DNA of 64,000 nucleotides, taken from assembly GCF_900111775.1 (NCBI RefSeq), contig NZ_FOJJ01000001.1, positions 248,001 to 312,000 of the forward strand, given 5' to 3'. The stretch is from Desulfuromonas acetexigens. GTDB lineage: Bacteria; Desulfobacterota; Desulfuromonadia; Desulfuromonadales; Trichloromonadaceae. A model generated the notes under the pieces. The model saw nothing but the letters and a program-made list of their open reading frames with translations. It was not told where the DNA came from and did not search any database. The position numbers and the translations under genes were made by a program. Below are positions 1 to 9,064 of this stretch, piece by piece. The first letter of the stretch is position 1, and each line of letters starts with the position of its first letter.

Positions 1-1815
1 GAAAACCTGCTCGATCATCTTCGTTTGGGCAAAGTTCCCCTGAACACCGGGTTGGTTCAACTCTTGACCGAGGGATTCGAAACCTTGTCGCGGCTGATCG
101 AAGGGAAGGGCGAAGACCCTGATTTCACCTTTGACGTCAGCGCCATGCGGCAACGGGTCGAGCAGTTTCTTGCCGGTGGCCCGGCAGCGGCAGACGAGCC
201 GACGATGGATCGGATCGATCCGGAGATTCTCGCCGTGCTCACCGAGTTCGAAGAGCACCGGCTGCGCGAAAACCTCAAGCAACGTCAATATCTCTTCAAG
301 ATCAAGGTGGATTTCGACCTGGCCACCTTTGATCAGGAATTGGCCGCCCTGACCGACCTCCTCAAGAAACAGGGGGAAGTCATCAGCACCCTGCCGCTCT
401 CTGCGGATCTCACTGACCGCATCGCCTTCCAGCTCCTTTTCGGCACCGACTTCCCCGAAAGGGAACTCAGTACTCTAGTCGGCTCGGAGGTGGTGGTGGA
501 GAATCTTCTGCCGTCACCCGAGCCTCCTTCCCCTTCCCGCGAGTTGGTCGTCGATAGCGAGCCCGCCCCCGCTTCCGATCAGGAAAACGCTCCGGCGGCG
601 GAGACCTCTGCCCGCTCTATCAGCCGGACGGTGCGGGTCGATATCGACAAGCTCGACTTGCTGATGAACGTGGTCGGCGAGTTGGTGCTGGCCAAGGCCG
701 CCATCGGTCAGGTCTGCGAAAAGCTCAAAGGCGAGGGGGGGAATGAACTCGGGAGCGAATTGCAGAAGGCGACCCGCGTGCTCGAGCGACGGCTGGAAGA
801 GTTACAGAAGGGGGTCATGGATGTCCGCATGGTCCCGGTGGCCCAGCTTTTCGACAAAATGAACCGAATCGTGCGTAAGGTCGCCAATGAGTGCGGCAAG
901 CGCATTGCCCTTGAAATCGAGGGGGCCGACACCGAATTGGACAAGTTGATCGTCGAGGATCTCTCCGATCCGCTCATGCATATCATCCGCAACTCCATCG
1001 ATCACGGTATCGAATCCCCGGACGATCGCCGTGCTCAGGGCAAGCTCGAAAAGGGCGTGATCTGTCTGAGTGCCGCGCAAAAGGGGAACCATGTCGTCAT
1101 CGAAGTGCGCGACGATGGCCGTGGCATCGATCCGGAAAAGGTTCGCCGCAAGGCCGTAGAGCGGGGGCTGATCCCGGAAACGGCCAAGCTTTCTCGGGAA
1201 CAGGTCTACGATCTGCTCTTCATGCCCGGCTTTTCCACAGCGGAGACGGTCAGCGACCTTTCTGGGCGTGGGGTCGGCATGGATGTGGTGAAGAACAATA
1301 TCGCTCTACTTTCCGGCATGATCGAGATGGAGAGCGAAGTCGGCGTCGGCACCTCGATCGCGATTACCCTGCCGATCACCCTGGCCATCATCAAGGCGCT
1401 GATTATCCGGGTCTGTGACAAAACCTATGCGATTCCCATCAATTCCGTGATGGAGACGATGATGGTCGAGGCTTCGGCGGTCCGTACCATCGAGCGCAAG
1501 GAAGTGATCGAATTGCGGGATAGTACTCTGCCGCTGTTGTGGCTGGGCGATGTGTTTCAACTGAACTCCCGTGGTGACCGTCGCCAGCGTTTTTTCGTGG
1601 CGGTGGTCGGTTTCGCCGAGAAGAAAATCGGGATCGTTGTCGATGAACTGCTCGGACAGCAGGATGTGGTCATCAAGTCCCTCGGCGAGTCTCTGGCTTT
1701 TGTCCGTGGCATCGCCGGCGCCGCCGATCTCGGTAACCAAAAAACCATTCTGGTTTTGGATGTCGGTGGGCTGATGAGCGAAACCCTGCGGGGAGATTCG
1801 GCTTTCTTTGCCTGA
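1..1815 (+). CDS. cheA: Chemotaxis histidine kinase CheA (5' end outside window)
   Basis: Cytoplasmic kinase of a chemosensory array that phosphorylates CheY and CheB. The frame is open from base 1 and already reads like the last helices of the P1 Hpt domain, so the phospho-accepting His lies upstream and the TTG at 25 is not the start. Of 604 visible residues, about 75-170 form a P2-like region, 207-275 the P3 dimerisation helices (VDIDKLDLLMNVVGELV), then the ATPase: N box HIIRNSIDHGIE (about 326-338), G1 DDGRGID (about 370), G2 GRGVGMDVV (about 422). The C-terminal part from about 465 is a CheW-like P5 domain. It heads a che operon with cheW 17 bases downstream. Family assignment is certain. 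Confidence 0.97.
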   Translation, partial: ENLLDHLRLGKVPLNTGLVQLLTEGFETLSRLIEGKGEDPDFTFDVSAMRQRVEQFLAGGPAAADEPTMDRIDPEILAVLTEFEEHRLRENLKQRQYLFKIKVDFDLATFDQELAALTDLLKKQGEVISTLPLSADLTDRIAFQLLFGTDFPERELSTLVGSEVVVENLLPSPEPPSPSRELVVDSEPAPASDQENAPAAETSARSISRTVRVDIDKLDLLMNVVGELVLAKAAIGQVCEKLKGEGGNELGSELQKATRVLERRLEELQKGVMDVRMVPVAQLFDKMNRIVRKVANECGKRIALEIEGADTELDKLIVEDLSDPLMHIIRNSIDHGIESPDDRRAQGKLEKGVICLSAAQKGNHVVIEVRDDGRGIDPEKVRRKAVERGLIPETAKLSREQVYDLLFMPGFSTAETVSDLSGRGVGMDVVKNNIALLSGMIEMESEVGVGTSIAITLPITLAIIKALIIRVCDKTYAIPINSVMETMMVEASAVRTIERKEVIELRDSTLPLLWLGDVFQLNSRGDRRQRFFVAVVGFAEKKIGIVVDELLGQQDVVIKSLGESLAFVRGIAGAADLGNQKTILVLDVGGLMSETLRGDSAFFA

Positions 1816-1832
1816 GTGACGGGGAGGGTGGC

Positions 1833-2474
1833 GTGAGCAACAAAAAAGACGAAAGAGCCTCCACGGAAACGGCCGGTCCGGAGGCCAAGGATCATCTCCC
1901 TACCGTTTTCGAGGGGGGCTCTGATATCGGCGGCAGGGGATCGGATGCGGCCATCGAGGCGTTGTTTGTCTCCCCTTTCCGTATCGACCTGATTCGTAAC
2001 CTCAGCAACATCGAGGAGCGTTCGGATGAGCTTGTCCTCTCCGAGCAGGACCGCCAATGGCTGACCTTCTTCCTGCAGGGAGAGGAATATGCCATGGATA
2101 TCGAAACGGTTAACGAAATCATCAAGCCCCGGGAAATTACCGATATTCCGCGCGTCCCCGATTTTATCCTGGGAATCGTTTCGTTACGCGGCATCGTCGT
2201 GCCGGTTTACGATCTGGCGCGGCGCCTCAACCTCGGAGAGGTGGAAGTCGGCCCCCAGTCCCGGATCATTGTCTGTCATCACGGCGACGGACTGATCGGC
2301 CTGCTGGTCGACAGTATCGCCCAGGTGGTGCGCCTCAACGAACGCAAGATTGAAGCGCCTCCGGCCATGCTTTCCGGACTCGACCGGGAATTCATCGCCG
2401 GCATCGGCCGCTTTCAGGGGCGCATGCTCATTCTTTTGCAATTACACAATGTGTTGAATCCAGAATTGGTTTGA
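1833..2474 (+). CDS. cheW: CheW-type coupling protein with N-terminal extension
   Basis: Adaptor linking chemoreceptors to CheA. The 213-residue product has about 70 extra N-terminal residues of low complexity and acidic character before a standard CheW domain (about 70-205, with IETVNEIIKPREITDIPRVPDFILGIVSLRGIVVPVYDL). The start is GTG at 1833, preceded by a GGGAGGG ribosome site. It lies 17 bases after cheA and before a response regulator and a second cheW, so it belongs to the same operon. The extension is unusual for CheW, which is normally about 150-170 residues. It may tether or regulate the protein, but nothing in it is recognisable. Confidence 0.93.
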   Translation: MSNKKDERASTETAGPEAKDHLPTVFEGGSDIGGRGSDAAIEALFVSPFRIDLIRNLSNIEERSDELVLSEQDRQWLTFFLQGEEYAMDIETVNEIIKPREITDIPRVPDFILGIVSLRGIVVPVYDLARRLNLGEVEVGPQSRIIVCHHGDGLIGLLVDSIAQVVRLNERKIEAPPAMLSGLDREFIAGIGRFQGRMLILLQLHNVLNPELV

Positions 2475-2495
2475 TTATGGGGAAAGGAGTTGCCG

Positions 2496-2867
2496 GTGAA
2501 TAAGAAAAAGATCCTGATCGTCGAAGACGAGGAAAGCCTCTTGAAACTGGAGAGCATCTTGTTGATTTCCAAGGGTTTCGAGGTGAAAGGGGTGGCCAAC
2601 GGACGGGCCGCGTTGGAAGCGGTCGCCGAGGACAAGCCGGATCTGGTTCTGCTCGATATCATGCTCCCGGAAATCGACGGGTTCGAGGTTTGCCGGCAAC
2701 TGAAGAGCGATCCGGCCACGCGCCACATTCCGGTGATCATGCTCACCGCCAAGAAGAGCCGCGAGGATATGGTTCGCGGCGAAAAGGTCGGCGCCGACTG
2801 GTATATCACCAAGCCTTTCAAGTCGGCCATGGTCATCGAAACCATCCAGAGGTTCCTGGCCAAATGA
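2496..2867 (+). CDS. Single-domain response regulator
   Basis: A stand-alone receiver domain of 123 residues. It has the acidic pocket (VEDEE near residues 9-13), the phospho-acceptor Asp54 in VLLDIMLPEIDG, and the conserved Lys in ITKPF. A GTG at 2496 is preferred to the in-frame TTG at 2490 because GGAAAGGAG at 2481-2489 is well spaced for GTG. There is no output domain, so it probably acts by protein contact, as CheY does, or as a phosphate sink. The stop overlaps the next cheW start (ATGA), indicating translational coupling. Which of the two receivers in this operon is the main output is not visible. Confidence 0.92.
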   Translation: MNKKKILIVEDEESLLKLESILLISKGFEVKGVANGRAALEAVAEDKPDLVLLDIMLPEIDGFEVCRQLKSDPATRHIPVIMLTAKKSREDMVRGEKVGADWYITKPFKSAMVIETIQRFLAK

Positions 2868-3364
2868 GCCTTTCCGCCCTGACCCGTCACGATCCTGAGG
2901 AACAGCGTCTGCGCCAGGAGATCCAGCTGGCCTGCTTCCGGCTGGGGGCGGAGATGTACGCCATCGACATCATGCGCATCAAGGAGATCATCCGTCCCCA
3001 GAAGCTGACGGCGGTTCCCAGGGCGCCGGTCTTTGTCGAGGGCATGATCAATCTTCGCGGCTCGGTTTTGCCTGTAATCGACCTGGGTAAGCGTTTCGGC
3101 TTGCCGGCAATTCCGGTCGATCGCCGCTCGCGGGTTATTATCTGCGCCGTTTTCGATCGTTTTGTCGGAATTCTTGTCGAAGAGGTATCGGAAGTGCGAC
3201 GTTATACGCGGCAGGAGATCAAATCTCCTCCGGAATTCGTCAAGGGACGCGAGTCGGATTTTTTTCTCGCGGTCTGTCAGCGTGAGGACGATCTGGTAAT
3301 GATCATCGATCTGGAAAAACTCTTTTCAACGGACGAAATTCTTCATCTGTCACAGCTTCAATAG
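2864..3364 (+). CDS. cheW: CheW-type coupling protein (second copy)
   Basis: A 166-residue CheW family adaptor. ATG at 2864 overlaps the stop of the preceding receiver gene. The frame is open upstream but that stretch is only the receiver gene read in another frame. The CheW domain fills the protein: MYAIDIMRIKEIIRPQK, FVEGMINLRGSVLPVIDLGKRF and a C-terminal strand ending LVMIIDLEKLF. Having two different CheW proteins plus the P5 domain of CheA suggests mixed array rings or distinct receptor sets. No chemoreceptor gene is visible in the window. Confidence 0.95.
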   Translation: MSLSALTRHDPEEQRLRQEIQLACFRLGAEMYAIDIMRIKEIIRPQKLTAVPRAPVFVEGMINLRGSVLPVIDLGKRFGLPAIPVDRRSRVIICAVFDRFVGILVEEVSEVRRYTRQEIKSPPEFVKGRESDFFLAVCQREDDLVMIIDLEKLFSTDEILHLSQLQ

Positions 3365-3429
3365 AATTTGATGCGCTTGGCCGGAAATCGGCCGTTGGCC
3401 CGTCGTGTTTTTAAGGCAAGGATTTTTGC

Positions 3430-5436
3430 GTGGATATAGCGGAACTTCTGGGGAAAAAACTCGAATCCGGCGATGAGGAGGCACGGATTCAGACCGTTCG
3501 GGATCTGGCCGGACTCGGCATGCACTTGCCTATGGAGCTTCTTTATCGGGCCATGGGGGATGTCAGTTGGCGGGTGCGCAAGGAGGCAGCGGAGACCTTT
3601 CTCGGTCTGCCCCGAGCCGGAGAACTGGCCGGAGATGTCGTTGAACTGCTCCATGCCCAAGATAACGCCGGGTTGCGTAACGTCGGCGTCGATATCCTGG
3701 TGCGCCTCGGCGTCCGGGCGTTGCCGGTTCTCCATGAGGAACTTGCCTGCTCCGATCCCGATGTGCGCAAGTTCGTCCTCGATATCCTGGGGGAGATCGG
3801 TGAACCGGCGAGCCTGGCAGTCATGACCGGCGCTCTTGTTGACGACGACCGCAACGTGCGTGCTGCAGCGGCGGAGAATCTCGGTAAGTTGCGGCATGGC
3901 GAGGCGATCGCCCCTCTCCTCGAAGCGATGGAAGACTCGGATCTGCTCATGCGTTTCACCATCCTTGAAGCCCTGGGGCGCATCGGGCAGCCGATTCCTT
4001 TGGAACGCATCAGCCGCTACGCGGAAGATCCCTTGTTACGCAAAGCCCTTTTTGACTGCCTCGGACAGATCGATATGGCCGCCGGCGCGCCCTTGCTGGC
4101 TGCAGGCCTGAATGACCGCATGCGCAATGTGCGTGAGGCGGCGGTCCTTTCCCTGGGGGCTCTCCATCGCAATCATCCTCAAGCCGTGGCGCAGGCCCTG
4201 GCCCGTGAGCCCGAGGCTGCGGATCAGGCTCTGGCCGATTGCCTGGATTCGCCTCGCCTGCAAGTGGTTCGTGCCGCCCTGCGACTTGTCCCTCTCGTTG
4301 CTGCCCGACACTGTCTCGAACGAATTCTGCCCTGGCTGGCGGATGAGGAGCTTGGGCGGGAAGCCGTCGGCGCGATTCTGGCCCTGGGACAGCCGGCGGT
4401 CGTCTCCCTGATGCGGGATTGGTCAAAGCAGCCTGAACGGATGCAGGCCTATCTCTGCTATCTGGCAGCGGAAACGCACACCGAAGAAGCGATCGAACCC
4501 CTGCTCGGCGCCCTGGAGTCGGATAATCAGGAACTGGTTCTGGCCGCGGCCCATGCGCTCGGCCGTCTCAAGGTCGTCGCAGCCTTGCCCCCTTTGACGC
4601 GGATTCTTCGTGAGGGGGATGATGACCCCCGGCGTGTCGCCCAGGAAGCCCTTGGCGCCCTCGCCGAAGTCTATCCGGAAGAGCTTCTGGCTGTCTTCTC
4701 CCCGCTGATGGAGGATCCCGCCGCCGAGACACGCATGGCGGCCATCGCGGTTTTGGGCAAAGGGAATTTCCGGATTATCCGGCCCATGATCTTTATGGCC
4801 CTGAAGGACGACTCTCCCGAGGTTCGCCAATCGGCCGTGGCCGCCCTGGGGAGCAATCCCGATATCGAGCAGCTTGACGCCCTGGTCCTGGCCTTGACCG
4901 ACGAGGATGCCGATGTTCGACGGGTTGCCGCCGAGGTGCTCGGGCGCCTGCAGGATCGCCGCGCTGTTGATGCCCTGGCTCTGGCCTTGCACGACGAAGA
5001 TCCCTGGGTGCGGTCGACGGTTGTCCGCGCCATCGGTCACATCGGAACGGAGCGGGCCGGAACGCTGATTCGCGAAGCTTGGGGGGACCCGGTGGGGCTG
5101 GTCTGTATCGCTGCTCTCGAAGCCTGGTTCTCTTTCGATCCCGACGGTGTCTTCCCGCAGCTGATCGCTTCTCTCTATCATGACGACGAGGAAGTTATTG
5201 GCGCCGCCCTTGCCCTGTTGGTAACGACCGGGCGCCAGGATTGGCTTCCGGCCATGGCCGATGTCCTGATCAACCATGCTCATTGGGAGGTCCGGCTGCG
5301 TTTCGCGCAGGCCTTGGAACAACTCAATGGCACGACTTGCCGCGAACTGGTCGAAAATCGCTTGCTGGTCGAAGGGGAAGATCTGGTTCGCGCCCAGCTG
5401 GAAGAGACCCTGGAATCTCTTGGGGGGGAGGGCTAG
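3430..5436 (+). CDS. HEAT-repeat (PBS-lyase type) protein in the che operon
   Basis: A 668-residue protein made almost entirely of helical HEAT repeats, roughly 20 copies of a pattern like DxxxxVRxxAAExLGxL (examples near residues 45-55, 125-155, 445-490). It has no signal peptide, membrane segment or catalytic motif. GTG at 3430 is the chosen start. It sits between cheW and cheR, 3 bases before the latter, so it is made with the chemosensory proteins. HEAT solenoids usually bind other proteins. A scaffold or adaptor role in signalling is inferred only. Similar repeat proteins occur in some deltaproteobacterial che clusters, but the function here is unknown. Confidence 0.9.
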   Translation: MDIAELLGKKLESGDEEARIQTVRDLAGLGMHLPMELLYRAMGDVSWRVRKEAAETFLGLPRAGELAGDVVELLHAQDNAGLRNVGVDILVRLGVRALPVLHEELACSDPDVRKFVLDILGEIGEPASLAVMTGALVDDDRNVRAAAAENLGKLRHGEAIAPLLEAMEDSDLLMRFTILEALGRIGQPIPLERISRYAEDPLLRKALFDCLGQIDMAAGAPLLAAGLNDRMRNVREAAVLSLGALHRNHPQAVAQALAREPEAADQALADCLDSPRLQVVRAALRLVPLVAARHCLERILPWLADEELGREAVGAILALGQPAVVSLMRDWSKQPERMQAYLCYLAAETHTEEAIEPLLGALESDNQELVLAAAHALGRLKVVAALPPLTRILREGDDDPRRVAQEALGALAEVYPEELLAVFSPLMEDPAAETRMAAIAVLGKGNFRIIRPMIFMALKDDSPEVRQSAVAALGSNPDIEQLDALVLALTDEDADVRRVAAEVLGRLQDRRAVDALALALHDEDPWVRSTVVRAIGHIGTERAGTLIREAWGDPVGLVCIAALEAWFSFDPDGVFPQLIASLYHDDEEVIGAALALLVTTGRQDWLPAMADVLINHAHWEVRLRFAQALEQLNGTTCRELVENRLLVEGEDLVRAQLEETLESLGGEG

Positions 5437-5439
5437 GGC

Positions 5440-6318
5440 ATGCTCTTTCTCACCCCGGAAATTTCCATGAGCGACGAGGAGTTCCGCCAGCTCAAAGATC
5501 TCGTCTATGCCCACAGCGGCCTTCATTTCGGCCCGGATTCCAAATATCTGCTCGAACGCCGCCTGGGTAAGCGCCTGCAGGCCCTGCAGCTCAAGAGCTT
5601 CAAGGATTATTACTATTACCTGCGGTACCACAAGAACAAGGATGACGAATTTACCGAGGTCATCAACACCTTAACTACCAACGAAACCTATTTTTTTCGG
5701 GAAGACTTTCAGCTGAAGACCTTCGTCAAGGAGATCCTGCCGGAGATTCGGGCAAAGAAAGAACTGATCGGCGATAAAAAGATCCGCATTTGGAGCGCCG
5801 GCTGTTCCAGCGGCGAGGAGCCTTACACCCTCGCCATGCTGATTCTCGATCAGGGGCTGTTCGATGGGTGGCAGATCGACATCGTCGGCACGGACATCAG
5901 CCAGCGGGTGCTGCAAATCGCCCGCAAGGGGATTTACGGCCAGTCCTCCTTCCGTTCCACTGATGCTCGCTACCTGAGAAAGTATTTCACCGAGGTCGAC
6001 GGCAAATATCGCATCAACGATCAGATCAAGAACCTCGTCTCCATCAGCCATCTGAATCTTTTCGACTTTCCCCGGGTTGCCCTGCTCGGCAAGGTCGATA
6101 TCATCTTTTGCCGTAACGTCATCATTTACTTCGACCTCCCGGCCAAAAAGAAGGTCATCGACAGCTTTTACTCCCGCCTCAAACCGGAAGGGTTCCTGCT
6201 GCTCGGACATTCCGAGTCGCTGATGAACATCACCACCTCCTTCGCCTTGCGCCACTTTCAGCATGACATGGTTTATCAGCGCCCAGCCCTGAGTTTTACT
6301 CCGGGAGAGCGGCCATGA
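5440..6318 (+). CDS. cheR: Chemotaxis protein methyltransferase CheR
   Basis: SAM-dependent methylation of glutamates on chemoreceptors (adaptation). The product has 292 residues. A small helical N-terminal domain includes TTNETYFFRE. The Rossmann SAM-binding core has WSAGCSSGEEPYTLAM, then IVGTDIS, and the family signature CRNVIIYFD near residue 227. The start taken is ATG 5440, with a purine-rich GGGGGAGGG upstream. ATG 5467 is an alternative that removes 9 residues. It lacks the C-terminal TPR or VWA additions seen in some CheR. The stop overlaps cheB by ATGA, coupling the two opposing adaptation enzymes. Confidence 0.96.
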   Translation: MLFLTPEISMSDEEFRQLKDLVYAHSGLHFGPDSKYLLERRLGKRLQALQLKSFKDYYYYLRYHKNKDDEFTEVINTLTTNETYFFREDFQLKTFVKEILPEIRAKKELIGDKKIRIWSAGCSSGEEPYTLAMLILDQGLFDGWQIDIVGTDISQRVLQIARKGIYGQSSFRSTDARYLRKYFTEVDGKYRINDQIKNLVSISHLNLFDFPRVALLGKVDIIFCRNVIIYFDLPAKKKVIDSFYSRLKPEGFLLLGHSESLMNITTSFALRHFQHDMVYQRPALSFTPGERP

Positions 6319-7376
6319 ACCAGACGGTCCGCGTTCTGGTGATCGACGATTCCGCCTACAATCGTCGCACGATCATCAAACTTCTGGAGGAAATCCCCGG
6401 GGTGACCGTTGTCGGCTATGCCTGTAACGGTGAAGAGGGCTTGCGCAAATTTTTTGATTTGCAACCGGATCTGGTGACCCTCGACCTGGAGATGCCGCGC
6501 ATCGACGGTTTCGGCTTTTTGCGCATCGTCATGCAGAACCGTCCGACACCGGTGATCGTCATCTCCTCCCTCGCCGATGATGAAAATGTCTTCAAAGCGA
6601 TGGAGCTGGGGGCGGTCGATTTCGTCGCCAAGCCGACCAGCCGGATTTCTCCCGAATTGGTGAATATCCGCGACGACCTGCTGGCCAAGGTCATGGAAAC
6701 GGCCCGCACCGACATGAACAAGGTATTGCGCCGGCCATCGGCCCGGGACCGGGTCCGCGAGGCCGCGACCGGGCCGATGTCTACATTCATCCCGCGGAGC
6801 AACGGCCTTGGCCAGATCGTTATCGGTGCTTCCACGGGCGGTCCCCCCGCGCTCCAGTCGCTGCTCTCTTCCATCACCGACCCTTTGCCTTTGGGCATCG
6901 CCATTTCCCAGCATATGCCGCCGGTCTTTACCCGCGCCTTCGCCGAGCGTTTAAACAAATTCTGCGCTCTGGAGGTCAAGGAGGCGCAAACCGGAGATCT
7001 GATGCTTCCCGGGCGAGTTCTGATCGCGCCTGGGGGGAAGAATCTCACTTTTCAGGTTCGCGCCGGCAACGTCGTCGCCTTAGTCGAGGATCCGCCCCCG
7101 AATCAGCGCTACACCCCTTCGGTCGATGTCATGTTCAAATCCGCCAGCGATGTTTTCGGTGCGAACCTGTTGGGTGTTGTTCTCACGGGGATGGGTAATG
7201 ACGGTGCCCGTGGGGTGGAGCGGATCAAGGAGCACGGCGGCCAGGTGCTGGCCGAAAGCGAAGAGAGCAGCATTGTCTTCGGCATGCCCAAAGAAGCGAT
7301 CGCGACCGGCAAGGTAGACAAGGTTCTCCCCCTTTCCCTGATGGCCGGTGAAGTTTTGCGCCGTTGTGGATTTTAA
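6315..7376 (+). CDS. cheB: Protein-glutamate methylesterase CheB
   Basis: Response-regulator methylesterase that removes receptor methyl groups and can deamidate glutamine. The product has 353 residues: receiver domain 1-120 with phospho-acceptor Asp57 (LVTLDLEMPRIDG), linker 125-165, and a CheB catalytic domain with the triad Ser173 (GASTGGP), His200 (SQHMPP) and Asp296 (GMGNDGARG). All catalytic residues are intact. ATG 6315 overlaps the cheR stop. Full adaptation enzymes suggest that this array works with methylatable chemoreceptors encoded elsewhere. Confidence 0.97.
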   Translation: MNQTVRVLVIDDSAYNRRTIIKLLEEIPGVTVVGYACNGEEGLRKFFDLQPDLVTLDLEMPRIDGFGFLRIVMQNRPTPVIVISSLADDENVFKAMELGAVDFVAKPTSRISPELVNIRDDLLAKVMETARTDMNKVLRRPSARDRVREAATGPMSTFIPRSNGLGQIVIGASTGGPPALQSLLSSITDPLPLGIAISQHMPPVFTRAFAERLNKFCALEVKEAQTGDLMLPGRVLIAPGGKNLTFQVRAGNVVALVEDPPPNQRYTPSVDVMFKSASDVFGANLLGVVLTGMGNDGARGVERIKEHGGQVLAESEESSIVFGMPKEAIATGKVDKVLPLSLMAGEVLRRCGF

Positions 7377-7410
7377 CCCCATCGACCATATCCTCCCAGG
7401 AGCGGTTTAT

Positions 7411-8238
7411 ATGTCGGAATTCAGCGAGGAAAGCAGTTCGGCCAAGCGGGCTGAGGAATTTCTTCAGGTTTTTAAGAAGGGCGCCGAATTTACCCAGTCC
7501 CTTTTGAAAGAAAACGAGCGTCTGCGTTATCAGATTCTCAAACTCAAGGAACCGGCGGCGCAGGATATGCCTTCTCCGGCCCAGTTGGAGGAACTCCAAC
7601 GGCTGCGGCAACAGGTTGCTGAACTGGAACGGGAGAAGCAGGAGATTCTCGACCGGATTAAGGCCGTTGAGGAGGAGAATCACGACTTCGCCAATCGCTA
7701 TGTCGTGGTCGAATCGGAAAACAACATGCTGGCGAATCTTTACATCGCCTCCTACCAGCTGCATTCGACCCTCGACTTCAAGGAAGTTTTGCAGATCATC
7801 TCCGAGATCGTCATCAACCTGATCGGTGCCGAAGTCTTCGCCGTGCTGTTGTTGGATGAGAAAACCGGCAAACTCGAACTCGCTGGTCACGAAGGGATTG
7901 ATGTTTCGGCTCTACCCCCCATCGACCTGGGCGCGGGCGTGATTGGCCGGGCGGGGCAAACCGGCGAAAATCATTTTGTCGAGGATATCGAGGCGTATGA
8001 GCTTGATTATTCCCAGCCCATGGCCTGCATCCCCTTGAAAATCAAGGAGCATGTCATCGGGGTCATTGTCATCTACCGTCTGCTCGAACAGAAGCGTCGG
8101 TTCGCTGATGTCGATTATGAGCTTTTTACCCTGCTGGCCGGTCATGCGGCGACCGCTATTTTTTCCTCCCGGCTCTATTCTGAGTCGGAAAGGAAACTTT
8201 CGACGATCCAAGGTTTTATCAACCTGCTGACGAAATAG
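7411..8238 (+). CDS. Coiled-coil / GAF domain protein
   Basis: A 275-residue cytoplasmic protein. Residues about 10-115 are a charged heptad-like coiled coil (NERLRYQILKLKE, LREKQEILDRIKAVEEEN type). Residues about 125-265 form a GAF domain (LDFKEVLQIISEIVINLIGAEVFAVLLLDE; ACIPLKIKEHVIGVIVIYRL; FTLLAGHAATAI). ATG 7411 has CCAGGAG upstream. The longer frame starting inside cheB is less likely. There is no kinase, cyclase or EAL output, so it is probably a sensor or adaptor of the che operon. The ligand is unknown. It is followed by a CheY-like gene. Confidence 0.85.
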   Translation: MSEFSEESSSAKRAEEFLQVFKKGAEFTQSLLKENERLRYQILKLKEPAAQDMPSPAQLEELQRLRQQVAELEREKQEILDRIKAVEEENHDFANRYVVVESENNMLANLYIASYQLHSTLDFKEVLQIISEIVINLIGAEVFAVLLLDEKTGKLELAGHEGIDVSALPPIDLGAGVIGRAGQTGENHFVEDIEAYELDYSQPMACIPLKIKEHVIGVIVIYRLLEQKRRFADVDYELFTLLAGHAATAIFSSRLYSESERKLSTIQGFINLLTK

Positions 8239-8258
8239 GGTAGGGGAGGGAAGATTCT

Positions 8259-8636
8259 GTGGAAACCAAGCGTGTTCTTATCGTGGATGATTCACCCACC
8301 ATGCGACAGTTGCTGGCCTTTGCCCTCAAGCGTCTGCCGGGGGTGGTGATTTCCGAAGCAGCGAATGGGGTCGACGGCCTCAAGAAAATCACCGGCGAAC
8401 GGTTCGATTTGATTTTTACCGACATCAACATGCCGGTCATGGATGGACTCAAACTGGTCAGCCTGGTACGTAAAGACGCGGCACTGAACAACATTCCGAT
8501 CGTGGTGATCTCTACCGAAGGGGCTGAGGAGGACCGTAATCGGGCCTTCGCCTTGGGCGCCAACGATTATATTACCAAGCCGGTCCAGTCCCCCCAGGTC
8601 CAGGAAGTGGCCCGTCGGCTGCTGGTACTCAAGTAG
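8259..8636 (+). CDS. CheY-like response regulator
   Basis: A 125-residue receiver domain. Acidic pocket VDDSPTMRQLL, phospho-acceptor Asp55 in LIFTDINMPVMDG, the Thr/Ser position in VVISTEGAEED, and the Lys in ITKPVQSP fit CheY well. GTG start at 8259 after GGGTAGGGGAGGG. It is the last gene of the che operon, and a promoter-like sequence for infA follows. Of the two receivers, this one looks more CheY-like. Whether the output is flagellar, pilus-based or non-motility cannot be told from the sequence. Confidence 0.93.
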   Translation: METKRVLIVDDSPTMRQLLAFALKRLPGVVISEAANGVDGLKKITGERFDLIFTDINMPVMDGLKLVSLVRKDAALNNIPIVVISTEGAEEDRNRAFALGANDYITKPVQSPQVQEVARRLLVLK

Positions 8637-8675
8637 GTCTTCCGTGGACAACCTGCGATTCCTTGCAGCGCGGGG

Positions 8676-8705
8676 TTGACAATTCCTATATGGTTTATGT
8701 TAAAT
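8676..8705 (+). promoter_or_regulatory. Probable sigma-70 promoter for infA
   Basis: TTGACA at 8676-8681, an 18-base spacer, then TTAAAT at 8700-8705. It lies about 56 bases before infA and downstream of the che operon. A similar -10 context (TATGTTAAAT) recurs before rbgA at 58811-58819. Confidence 0.6.
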
Positions 8706-8760
8706 AGTCCATTCCGTAAACCACGATGATTTCATTGTTCCTAAATTTCAGGAGGCAGTT

Positions 8761-8979
8761 TTGGCTAAAGAAGAAGCGATTGAAGTTGAAGGGGAGGTCA
8801 TCGAGCCCCTTCCCAATGCCATGTTCCGGGTCAAACTGGATAACGGGCATGTTGTGCTCGCGCACATTTCCGGCAAGATGCGCAAATTTTATATCCGCAT
8901 CTTGCCCGGCGACCGGGTAACGATCGAACTTTCCCCCTATGACCTGACCCGCGGTCGTATCACCTATCGGGAAAAATAG
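8761..8979 (+). CDS. infA: Translation initiation factor IF-1
   Basis: Small OB-fold factor that binds the 30S A site with IF-2 and IF-3. The 72 residues cover the whole family length: [39 protein letters not shown], and [18 protein letters not shown]. The start is TTG at 8761 with AGGAGGC just upstream. No ATG fits. It is preceded by a good promoter and followed by about 150 bases before leuS, so it may be transcribed alone. Confidence 0.97.
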   Translation: MAKEEAIEVEGEVIEPLPNAMFRVKLDNGHVVLAHISGKMRKFYIRILPGDRVTIELSPYDLTRGRITYREK

Positions 8980-9064
8980 AGATTCGGCAACGAGCGCAAG
9001 CCGTTGTCACACAATCCATGTAAAGGGCCGACATCCTTGTGATGTTTTTTCTGGCCTTATGACA

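Noticed and set aside
25-27. TTG start for cheA
   Set aside because: The frame stays open to base 1 and the upstream residues match the Hpt domain, so the gene simply extends beyond the window.
4423-5631. 402-codon minus-strand open frame
   Set aside because: Antisense to the HEAT-repeat protein and the start of cheR; no domain seen.
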